This document shows, one piece after another, positions 23,334 through 32,172 of a DNA stretch of 64,000 nt. Source of the stretch: Salvator merianae (taxonomy: Eukaryota > Chordata > Lepidosauria > Squamata > Teiidae); assembly GCA_003586115.2 (NCBI GenBank), contig QVOM02000029.1, forward strand, positions 28,862,225 through 28,926,224. Reading direction: 5' to 3'. Below the pieces are notes generated by a model that saw only the letters and a list, made by a program, of their open reading frames with translations, searched no databases and was not told where the DNA came from. The position numbers and the translations under genes are program-made. How positions within the stretch are numbered: position 1 is the first letter of the stretch; every line of letters starts with the position of its first letter.

Positions 23334-24197
23334 GGGATCTGTTCGCACTTAGCAAGTGGAACGTTCCAGGTCACTCATTGGAATGGAGCATTTGCATCTG
23401 CAAACAGCTCCAGCTGACTGGAAACTCACCAAAGCCCACCTGAAGCTCACCTGAAGCCTATCAGCTGTGATCAAGAAAACTGTAGTCTTGAACCGACTAG
23501 AACCATTTGGTGAGGATCAGAAAAAATGTATTTGCATCACTTCCAGGTTTGGAACGATGAGGAGGCATGGAGTGTGCAGGTATAGCTGTGTCATCAGATG
23601 GTTCGAACCCAATCCTCACTAGGTTTGAACTTTGGGGTTTGGAACCTGGTGGCAGTGGCGTAGCCAGCGCTTCCGTCGCCCGGGGCTATGGGCGGGGGCG
23701 ACGTCAGCGCGTGGGGGGGGGCGATGCCGGCGCGAGGGGCGACACCGGCGTGCCGGCGCAGGGCGGGGCGACACCGGCGCACCGGCGTGAGGGGCGACAC
23801 CAGCGCGCGGGGCAGGGCGACGCCAGCGCACCGGCACGAGGGGCGACCAGCGCGCCGCCGACGGACGGGCGGAGCGACAAAGGTGGGCGCCAGTGGGCGG
23901 GGCCCTGGCTCCGTGGGCCACCCCTGACAACGCGCCGCCCAGGATGGGTCGCCCCCCCGCCCCCCCTTGCTACGCCTCTGCCTGGCGGCCCTTCTGGACA
24001 AATCTCCACACATGGCTCCTCTGGTTCCGAACCCAGCTACCTAATTTGTGCACTCCTATTTGCACTTTTTCCCCAGCTAGTTGGCTCGCAGAGTGTTCCA
24101 GTGCTGACAGTGCAAATACACCTCACCATACTCGATCCTGACCAGCCCAAACCATTCTAGTTAGAACATTCTACTATAGTAAGTGTGAAAACAGCCC
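23334..24197 (+). mobile_element. Family A MITE, copy A3, carrying a hAT insertion
   Basis: Left end GGGATCTGTTCGCACTTAG and right end AAGTGTGAAAACAGCCC with a typical family A body. Removing the nested element and one target copy leaves about 528 bp, matching complete A copies. The 3-bp flanks do not match each other. It lies inside X2. Confidence 0.8.
23653..23980 (+). mobile_element. GC-rich non-autonomous hAT element 1 (328 bp)
   Basis: Starts CAGTGGCGTAGCCAGC and ends GCTACGCCTCTG, an inverted pair of hAT type. Flanking octamers are CCTGGTGG (23,645-23,652) and CCTGGCGG (23,981-23,988), 7 of 8 identical, as expected for the 8-bp hAT duplication. The interior is a GC minisatellite of repeated 'ggggcgacaccggcg' units. 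Frames of 79-197 codons on both strands come from this repeat and are not genes. Confidence 0.85.
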
Positions 24198-24332
24198 TGG
24201 ATAGCCATGGTAATGTACAAGCATTCACCAGATGTTGCCTCAGATGTTGCCATGGTGATCCACCCTGCCTTGGCAAGGCCATTTGCACTCGCATGCTGCT
24301 GACCCAGTACGGGGCTGTTCCAACACATGACA

Positions 24333-24949
24333 GGCCTGTTCACACTGTGCGAGTGGAACGTTCTTGTCCGTTCGCTAGAACGGAGCTTTCGCACTGCCGC
24401 GGGCACGCGTCTCACCCAATCCGAACCACTTCGTACCCGATTCGAACCTGATGTTGGGTAAGGCAAGACAAGAAAAGCTTGTCTTCATCCTGACCTGCGC
24501 GATGGAGCGAAGATCGGGCATGGTGCTTTCGCACTGTTTGCAATGGCGTCGAGCATGGATGGCGCGGCTACGCATGCGTGGTCTGAAGATTTCGCACCCA
24601 GGTGCGAAGTTTTCGTACCCCGGTACGATGCTCCATACCCAGTGCGAAGCTGTGTACCCGCGATAGCCCTTTCGGCATGGCAGCCTACCTGCCGTTACGA
24701 AGCCGGCTTCGTAATGAGCCCTCTGGTTACGAAGTGGGTACGAAACGGGTACGAAGTGGGTATGAAGTGGGCGCGATGGTACAAAGCGCGGTAACGAACT
24801 AGCGATGCCATTTGCACTGTTCCCGCTGCTGGTCAGCTTCGGGTCCGTTCCTCTGGCCGGGAGTGCGAATGGCACCAAGCGTTCCCCAACCCCTCCGGTT
24901 CGAAGCCAACTACTTGGAACGGTCTACCGAGCTCAGTGCGAAAAGGCCC
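24333..24949 (+). mobile_element. Element C, CpG-rich relative of family A (617 bp)
   Basis: Ends GGCCTGTTCACACTGTGCG and CAGTGCGAAAAGGCCC. Both edges align with family A ('gagtggaacgttc' left; 'ctgctggtcagct' right), but CpG is retained and the interior differs. The interior has 'gggtacgaagt'-type tandem units and perfect stems: TTCGCACC/GGTGCGAA at 24,591-24,608, TCGTACC/GGTACGA at 24,613-24,628, and palindrome TTACGAAGCCGGCTTCGTAA at 24,695-24,714. Several open frames up to 167 codons are incidental. Confidence 0.7.
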
Positions 24950-25144
24950 GACATGTGAATGGTTGTCGGTGCACTGGATCTTACCCAGCCTAGTATTGTA
25001 TTGCAATACCATACTAGGTTGGTAAGTGCAAACTCAGCCATAGACTGAAGAACCTGTAACACACAATACATCTGTCTTGTCTGGAGTCAGCTTAAATAGC
25101 TTGGTTCTCATTCATCCCATTACTATCCCCAGTCAATAGTCAAA

Positions 25145-25324
25145 GGCCCTTTCTGCACTTGGACTTATTCCAGATTGTATCTCAGAATAGGGACCTGCCA
25201 TCTGCATGCTAGTGCAGACTATGTTAGACCCTGGGCAAGACCTTTCATAGTTTGCACTAGCATGTGGATAGCAGGTCCCTATTCTGGGATATAATCCACA
25301 ATAAGGCCAAGTGCAGAAAGGGCC
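25145..25324. mobile_element. Family E foldback MITE, copy E2 (180 bp)
   Basis: Begins GGCCCTTTCTGCACTTGG and ends CCAAGTGCAGAAAGGGCC, with AAA duplicated at 25,142-25,144 and 25,325-25,327. The two halves are near inverted copies (ctgccatctgcatgctagtg against its complement). It has the best preserved termini of the E copies. Confidence 0.92.
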
Positions 25325-25327
25325 AAA

Positions 25328-26448
25328 CTGTCAAACATCTCAACTGGCTCTCCTGATGAAGATGAAATGGCGAAACAGAACTGGATGACACTTCACTCTG
25401 ACTCAAACCTAATAAAATGCATACAATTGTTGAGTCTCTTCTCTGAACATTTTGACAAAGCCAGAACTTTTGTTTTTCAAAATCTGAAAAAAAAAAAAAT
25501 CTTTGTCTCATCTGACTTATAATGCCAGCATTAAATAAATATTTGCTCACTCCATGCACTTTCTATACACTTACAATGGTCCTAATGCCACAAGAAATTG
25601 CTTCATCTTTATTGGGACCTCATGGCAGCTTCTGCATAGTCCACTTGGGCCACAAGGAATCTGGTCAGTCTGCTTCCTCCATTAAATTATTCTCAGGATC
25701 ACCTACAGCTCAAATAATGTGGGAAAATGTAGTCGTGTAATCACACTAACATGGAACGTGTTAATCACATCTGAGTTCTGCACTCCAGAAAAGACAAAAA
25801 ACTTTTGTACTTTAAGCATATTTTCACTACCTGCTATTCTAAGAACTCCATCAGTACTAGAATAACCATCACATGAACTAAAAGGTCTGCACTTAAGAGG
25901 TGTGCTTCCCCTTTACTTAATATTCTGAGAACAATACCATGTTACCAACAAAATTGTTTAAGAAAATGAAAATGGAAAAGCAATAAAGCTTTTTATGCCC
26001 AGGGATTTTTGTATGCTTTCAAATGGCAACATTCACAACCGCAGCACAGCACTAATATCAATGGTCCTCTCTTTTCAAAAAAAGCATAGAACAGAAAATA
26101 GATAGCGAATTCAAGAAACATAGAGGCACCATGAATATCACTTATATAAGTTTATTCACATACTTTAAATGAAGAAAAGCAGTTTGCACGTGTGATGAAT
26201 ATTTGGATGTCAAGGTATGGTTAAGTAAGAAATAGAAACTGCAGGGATGTTAAATGAATTATTTACTGTAAAAATATAGGCCAGATCCCTGGACTTGAAC
26301 TTTCTCAGGAAAGGATATAAGAAGTTAGATACTCTCAAAGTACAGCATTAGGACTTGTGCTTTTAAACTTGTTCATGAACAAAATAGTGAGGAATGACTG
26401 TTATTCATTCCAAGCCTTAACATATATATGAAGCCCAATGACTTTCAC
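25328..26448. other. No recognisable gene or repeat
   Basis: Unassigned sequence; open frames of 72-100 codons at 25.26-25.74 kb have no recognisable feature. Confidence 0.5.
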
Positions 26449-26768
26449 TAGACATGCACAAAGGTCAGTTCAAAAATTCACTTTAATAGTTCATGTTCAA
26501 AGTTGTTTGCATCGAGCCAAACATTTTCAAATTCTGAGAAATTCAATCAAACTGAACCAGTTCTCTGCTCATGAACACAAATGTTTGATTGAACACTTTG
26601 AGTTTACTATGTTTTTTTGCACTTGAATATACTTTTTGTTTTCAATGTGTTTGAAATTCAATGTGGAAAAATATTTGTTTTTTTAAATGATTCACTGCCA
26701 AGCTGCATAAATGGGTGTTTGGTTCAATTTCAGATCAAACATACAGTTTTCATTTGTGCACATCTCTA
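26449..26768. mobile_element. Family K DNA transposon, copy K2
   Basis: Ends TAGACATGCACAAA and TTTGTGCACATCTCTA are inverted, as in K1. The interior again consists of 'gttcaaa', 'gaaccagttc' and 'tttgatt' variants. Flanking octamers match weakly (5 of 8). Confidence 0.6.
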
Positions 26769-27169
26769 CTTTTAACTGCAAAAATGCAGGATTCCTTATT
26801 ACAATCAAAAATAATATTCCAATTCATAATAGCTATGGTGCAACCACAGATGGAACACTGACTATAGGTTTGTTCTATACACCTCAGAAATAATATTGTG
26901 GATCTGAAAAAATAAAAATAAAAACATGATAAAGTTGTTGTAACAATTGCTCCACGAGAAAAAGCCAAAATATTTGGAGCTTCTAGTTTTAGTAAGAAGG
27001 TGACTGAAGCAGAGCTCTATAGATAAGTATAAAATTATGCACATTGTGGATGGACAAGAATAATCTTTTCTTGTTTTCCCAATGAAAGTGAATACTGGAG
27101 ATCCGAAACATATAAAAGGAAGCATACCACAAAATTAAACTACAGCATTTAATATTACAAGATATAGTG
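26769..27169. other. No recognisable feature
   Basis: AT-rich unassigned sequence with chance frames. Confidence 0.5.
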
Positions 27170-27310
27170 ATAGTTACCAAAAGCCATCATTAATGAAAGA
27201 TAAGATTATCACAGGCTTCAAGCCATGATGGTTGCATACTACCTCTAGAAACAGTAGGAAGATTTCTCTGATTACCAGAGTAGGTAAACACAATTTCTCT
27301 TGTAGCCTGC
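27170..27310 (+). mobile_element. LINE 3' fragment (family P)
   Basis: 'agccatgatggttgcatact' followed by 'acctctagaaacagtaggaa' resembles the terminal part of a squamate LINE whose downstream end recurs at 35.0 and 51.4 kb. Decayed. Confidence 0.45.
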
Positions 27311-27569
27311 ACAAAGATCACAGGTTGGCACTGCGAGAACGTAATGGATCAGCTACGCCTCTGTCTCATCCAGCAGAGCCTGTCTTATTTTCATATATAC
27401 ATTTGAAAACTAAATCACTGCTTATCATAGTTTTCTTACCCAAACTTTCTGTAGTTTCTTACCCAAACATCTTGATGATCTTTCCAAATCATATTGCTAA
27501 TTTATTTGGTCCCAGGATGGGACTCAAAAAAAAGATAAATCATGAAAGAAGAGAGATACATGCATTCTG

Positions 27570-27923
27570 AAATCTGTATGGGGCCATTGGAATTGTCACC
27601 AGGAGATCTGGAATAAGGTGCAGTTCATATGCTGACAACACCCAGGTGCATCTCTCTCTTTGATCTGCCTCAGAAGAGACAGGACAGGTCCTGGACCACT
27701 AATCTAAGGTGACACAAAGTTCTGCCCATTAGCTGGGAGCTAGTCTCAATCTCCTGCCTGCATGGTCAAGCCTGTCCCTGTTTGATTGCTTGCTTCCATA
27801 GCAAGGGGATGATCAAAGAAGGAGCAGGGTTGAGCACACAGGTAGGAGACTGTTCATTTTATATTGGTTTATAATGTAGTAACCTTCCCTGAGACCTTCA
27901 GGTTTAGGGCAGGATAAACATAC

Positions 27924-27960
<37 letters not shown>

Positions 27961-28455
27961 AAGGTTGCCTGAAAATTATGGAAAAAGTACAAGCTGAAGG
28001 ACTAGCTCCCAGCTTGTGAAGAAAAACCCATCCCTCCCTCAACCCACATATGCAGTTGTGCGTTCAGAAGGAATATAGTACTTAACCACTGCTCAGAGGT
28101 GGAATGGTCTGACCATGGATGCGCATTTTAAAACTAAATCCTGAAAAGATGAAGGTGCACTGTGCATTGGGCTCTCAAAACGGGAGCAACACAAACACCC
28201 AATTCTCAGTGAAATAGCATTCCCTTAGAAAGAGCAAATGTCCATTTTAAGGGTACTTCTGGATTCATATTTCTCACTTGAGACTCAGATAGCAGGATTG
28301 TTTATTTCCACTTATGGGTGACTCAGCAACTAAGGCCCTTCTGGACTTAGTAACCCATGCTTTTGCACTCTCTAGATCTGACTACTGCAACATGATTTAC
28401 ACAAACAGTTCTTGAAGATACTTTGGATACTACAATTCATGCAGAATGAAACAAT
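27570..28455 (+). pseudogene. Decayed CR1/L2-type LINE reverse transcriptase
   Basis: Conceptual translation gives SYADNTQVHLSL near 27,625-27,660, the palm motif with the second catalytic aspartate changed to asparagine. KLNPEKMKV follows near 28,131, then a VTHAFALSRSDYCN block near 28,345-28,390. These blocks fit the order of CR1/L2-clade reverse transcriptases. Stops and frame shifts are present, and an unrelated 3'-tail motif with (CAT)n interrupts it at 27.86-27.96 kb. The A4 element cuts it at 28,456. It cannot make an active enzyme. Confidence 0.75.
27880..27960 (+). repeat. LINE 3' tail and (CAT)n microsatellite
   Basis: 'ctgagaccttcaggtttagg' and 'gcaggataaacatacaaat' form the standard LINE terminus, followed by about eleven uninterrupted ATC/CAT units to 27,960. 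Confidence 0.85.
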
Positions 28456-28967
28456 GGGCCTGTTCACACTTAGCAAGTGGAACATTCCAAGACACTTGCT
28501 GGAACAGAGCATTTGCACCTGCAAACAGCCCCAGCTGACTGGAAACTCACCGAAGCCCACCTGATGCTCACCTGAAGTCTACCAGCTGTGGTCAAGAAAA
28601 TTGTAGTCTCCAAACCAACTAGCACAGTCAGGTGAGGATTGGGAGTGGTACGTTCACACCACTTCCTGGTTTGGAATGGTGATGGGGTAGGACTGTGTGG
28701 CCACGCAGGCACCATCAGATGGTTTGAACCCAGGTTCAGACTTTGGGATCCAAACCCTGGTAGCCATTCCGGACACATGTCCAGACACAGCTCTTCTGGG
28801 TACGGACGCAGCTACCTACTCCACTCTCATTCACACTGCTTCCCCAGCTGGTCGGCTCGTGAAGCATTCCAGTGCTGATAGGTGTGAACACTCCTCACTG
28901 TACTCAATCCTGGCCAGCCCGAACCCTGCTAATTAGAACTTCTACTATCATAAGTGTGAACAGGCCC
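28456..28967 (+). mobile_element. Family A MITE, copy A4 (512 bp), inserted in a LINE
   Basis: Begins GGGCCTGTTCACACTTAG and ends CATAAGTGTGAACAGGCCC. The body is typical of the family. It lies directly after the DYCN block of the LINE remnant, so it is younger than that LINE. Flanking triplets AAT and AGT do not match. Confidence 0.85.
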
Positions 28968-29470
28968 AGTGAGGCTGCTGATGGATTTCCTGGCTCAATA
29001 CCTACCATTCCAATTCTAAAAGATATGCACTAGATATCAAATGGCTACCAAACACAACTCAATTACTGGCAACAAATAAAGCTTTAACCATTTCTGACAC
29101 AAAGGATTCACATATGGCACATTGTCCTGTGCAGTATGGGGCTGACCGGAGGGGTATCTGGTGTGGGATAAGGGCTGTCTGCATTGTGGCAACCCAGCCT
29201 AGCTAAAGTTCCCAGCCTCTGAAGGTTTTGGCCAGAGCTTTGTTAGCCCAGAAACGGTCCACTTCTGATGCTGCTTCTAGGAACCCTACATATTCGTGCC
29301 AGCTGCTGTCTGCCTGGTAGGCTGTCCCAACTACACAGTGTGGTCTGCACATGGATTGTCTGATTGGTTTACTGCCAACAAACACAGGGGACCAGTGAAA
29401 TAGGGATAGTGAGAGACAATTGTGGGATCTAAACAATTTTCTCTCGCCATCTGGAGGTAGCCTAAAAAGT
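28968..29470. other. LINE continuation then unclassified repeat
   Basis: The first 100 bp may continue the LINE split by A4. From about 29,120 to 29,460 the sequence has repeat-like composition and shares 'catctggagg' with 19.58 kb. The minus frame at 29,203-29,436 has no recognisable domain. Confidence 0.4.
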
Positions 29471-29869
29471 AGCTGATGGTCTCACAGAGCTCGCTTCTGT
29501 GTAGAAATCTGGATTTGTTTCATTCCTTGTTGTCATTTTCATTGCTGACATTTCCCTCTGATTTCTCCATTAATTGCAAGCACCTGAGCTCACCACGATG
29601 CTACTTAATACTTCAGCTATCATGCATAATGCATACAATTGTAAAACCCTCACAACATGCTATTATTTCAGTGAAAGTTTATTTATCTGTACATTAACGC
29701 TACTCTTTTCTTTCTTGATTTGTACTGCAACAAATAACCAATTTTTAAAGACGGAAAGGATGAGGAGTCTGCAGGTGGATTCTTATGCAAGAGTAGCAGA
29801 AATAGTTCTTAAAGTGTGTAAAGGACTATTAGTAAGGTTAAATACCTGACAAATTCTGTTATATAGCAT
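29471..29869. other. No recognisable feature
   Basis: Unassigned sequence with chance frames of 73-91 codons. Confidence 0.5.
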
Positions 29870-30060
29870 TAGCTTCATTTCGTTGTATACTACTTTTTGA
29901 AGAATTGCTCAAGGCAGTCTACAACAAAGAGAAAAAAACCATACAATATAAAATAATTCATTCCAAATATGAAATAATACATTATAAAATTACAAAGAAA
30001 CTACAAATAAAATAAAGAAAAAAAAGCAAAAAAAATGCTCAATTCCTGAGGAGCACTCAA
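29870..30060 (-). mobile_element. LINE fragment (antisense)
   Basis: 'actttttgaagaattgctca' and 'aggcagtctacaacaaagag' followed by A-rich DNA match the antisense start of a CR1/L2-type 3' region. Confidence 0.5.
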
Positions 30061-30352
30061 GAGAACCTCTTCTCTAGCTCACACCCTCAGCCTGGTAGTT
30101 GTTAATACAAGCAGCAACAGATGACCAATTAAAGGACGCAAGGATAACAAACTAGCCCAGGTCTTCTTACTGTTACACTATGGTATTTTTTTGACACGTA
30201 CAGGTGTACATTTATGGCAGACTTTCTAGACCTGACAATTCAAAGAATAATTTTTCTGAGTACCTAGGCAGGGTTTTACCTTTGCTTCCTTCACAATACA
30301 CAATCTTAAACTTATTTCTGTTCTCTCCATGCTTCCTACCACAAGACACTAA

Positions 30353-30847
30353 GGGCCTGTTCACACTTTACCCTTAGTAAGCGATCAGATGCTCACCAGT
30401 TAAGCACATCCACACACCCCCACTGCCACAGCATTCAGGAGTATCTACAGCCGCTCCCGGATGCTACTAGTTGTGCACAACAAAATCATTGACCACAGCT
30501 TGACTTAATATGTGTTTTTTAAATCTTATTTTGATATGGTCATTATTGATTAATCAATAAATTGAAGTAAACAGCTTGACCAGGAACATCTGGATTGCTC
30601 CTGGTCAGCTGTGTTTGCAACCTCTTCAGGGTGTGAATGCTGCAAGTGAGTGGCATGGCTGCAGCTATGCAGTCACACACCACATCCTCAGTCGCCATGG
30701 CAATGGCTGGACATTGTTGCAGCGGCTGTCATGGTGGTTGAGGCCCAGTACAGGGCTATTCCAGCCCTTGCAGTGTGGACGGCCATTGCACCACAAGGTC
30801 TTGTGGTATTGTTATACCATTCTAGACTGTACAGTGTGAACAGGCCC
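30353..30847 (+). mobile_element. Family B MITE, copy B6, with TAA duplication
   Basis: Begins GGGCCTGTTCACACTTTA and ends CAGTGTGAACAGGCCC with TAA directly duplicated at 30,350-30,352 and 30,848-30,850. A 67-bp AT-rich block at 30,504-30,570 absent from other B copies is flanked by ACAGCTTGA at 30,495-30,503 and 30,571-30,579. The TAA site fits the TWA preference of PIF/Harbinger elements. Confidence 0.85.
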
Positions 30848-31489
30848 TAAGTTCTCCAGAAAACAACATACTAACTTTAATACTGTGCATGAACATATGT
30901 GCTGAGCAACTTCATACTAAAAAAGTTCATTTGCATACTGTACTCAAATTGTTAATATCACTTTATTCCAGTTCCACTTCTAGCTAAAATTTGCAGTGCT
31001 ATGAGCAGCCTTGAGGAATAAAGATAAGTCCACTGGGGGGTGGGGGTTCCATCCCTTCATCTTTAGGCTTAGTAGCAGGTTCTTTTTTTAGCCAATGGAA
31101 GCTTATCTTATAGGCTGCCTTACCAGTGTACCTTCCTTTTGAAGAAGCAGAAAAGAGCATTCAGAGATAATAGGTAGGACGCTAAAGGAATAAGGCTGTA
31201 TTTGGGTCACAGCTTCTTGCTATGAACTCTGGGACTTCACAGACCCTTTGCTACACTTATCAATAAGGGAAATACAGCATAGCATTTTGTATTCAAAAGG
31301 TCATAGCAAACTTGTAAATAAAATAATAATAATAAAATATCTAAACACTTGGTTGCACAAGAACATTAACAATATAGGCTGCATCTCCGCCTAACAGACA
31401 AGTCACCCAAGGAAGCGTCTTCTGCCACCACAGAAATCACCTCATGGTACTGTTTTTCCTTTTATTTTCCTTTTATTTTCCAATGATTG
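30848..31489. other. No recognisable feature
   Basis: Unassigned sequence, AT-rich near 31,315-31,345. Confidence 0.5.
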
Positions 31490-31622
31490 TACTCTATTAT
31501 TGTTATTACTATTGCATTGTTATATTCCGCATTATCTATAAAGTGATTTTTTTTCTTTGTTAACCACTTGAGCAATATTGGAAACGGAGTATAAAAATAA
31601 ACTGGCTGGCTGGCTGATTGAT
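31490..31622 (+). mobile_element. Decayed LINE 3' end
   Basis: 'gcaatattggaaacggagta' then 'taaaaataaactggctggct' resembles a LINE terminus with a short (CTGG)n tract. Confidence 0.45.
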
Positions 31623-31722
31623 TAGTATCCCTCCAAGGTCAACTGCTGGAATACTGCAAGCAAAGCAAACTGTGTCCTTGTCTCCTGCTAGAGAGCTTCC
31701 TTGTGTAGCTGGCTGGCTACAG

Positions 31723-32104
31723 GGGCCCTTTCCACACTTGCTTGTATGGAACAAACAGTTCCATACTATGCATTGTCTGCATGGGATTAGAGCTATTCTG
31801 TTTCACAACCATCCTAAGGACTGCCTATCCCAGATTAGTTGTAGACCTGTTAATGAAGATGCCTGCAACCATTCCATGTTGACACGACAGGGAATTAGGC
31901 CAGTCACTGGCTGGGGTAGGTGGTGTTTTGGGTGAGGAGTCAGTTCTGTGGAATGGAACAGCAACGGCATATCTGCATTTCCGCCAAGCTTGGCCTGGGA
32001 CAAGTAGAGTCCACCCCCTTCAAATGAAGACAGTGCCTTACTTCTTATCCCAGTACAGAGTGGACCATTAGACCACTCCAAGAGAGATGAGTGTGGAAAG
32101 GGCC
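31723..32104 (+). mobile_element. Family D MITE (382 bp)
   Basis: Ends GGGCCCTTTCCACACTTGC and GAGTGTGGAAAGGGCC are inverted. They resemble the A/B/E ends with a C-rich start. Overlapping frames of 105 and 127 codons lie on opposite strands and are unlikely to be coding. Confidence 0.65.
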
Positions 32105-32172
32105 TCTGAGAACAGACTGCTGGACAAGATGGACCATGGGTCCAATTCAGTGGGACACTTCTTATGTTCTTA
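32105..32172 (+). mobile_element. LINE family P, terminal 70 bp
   Basis: 'cagactgctggacaagatgg' through 'acacttcttatgttctta' matches the conserved end also seen at 35.1, 45.3 and 51.4 kb. Confidence 0.65.

Larger units (their letters stand above)
23083..25039 (+). mobile_element. Family X MITE, copy X2, host of a nested stack
   Basis: Begins GGGCCTGTTTGCACATAC, ends GTAAGTGCAAACTCAGCC, and is flanked by ATA on both sides (23,080-23,082 and 25,040-25,042). Its own sequence is interrupted twice: by family A copy A3 at 23,334-24,197 and by element C at 24,333-24,949. Near its right end CCTAGTAT and ATACTAGG enclose TATTGCAATA, giving a long stem. Shared phrases with X1 include 'gactgctaaaaagcagtcta'. 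Confidence 0.8.

Noticed and set aside
23567..24160. A 197-codon plus frame and several 80-139 codon frames on both strands
   Set aside because: They lie on the GC minisatellite of a hAT element. Opposite-strand frames of similar length and Gly/Ala/Arg-repeat composition are expected there.
24375..24878. A 167-codon minus frame in element C
   Set aside because: It is contained in a MITE with inverted ends and repeated 'tacgaag' units; stops are rare because of CpG-rich composition.
24330..24953. A 3-bp ACA duplication around element C
   Set aside because: ACA precedes the left end, but on the right it lies two bases past the expected terminus, so the match may be accidental.
27926..27960. 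Tandem CAT repeats considered as a CRISPR-like or satellite array
   Set aside because: It is a simple microsatellite grown from a LINE tail; no spacers.
28456..28967. Matching target duplication for A4
   Set aside because: The flanks AAT and AGT differ, so no duplication is claimed even though the termini are good.
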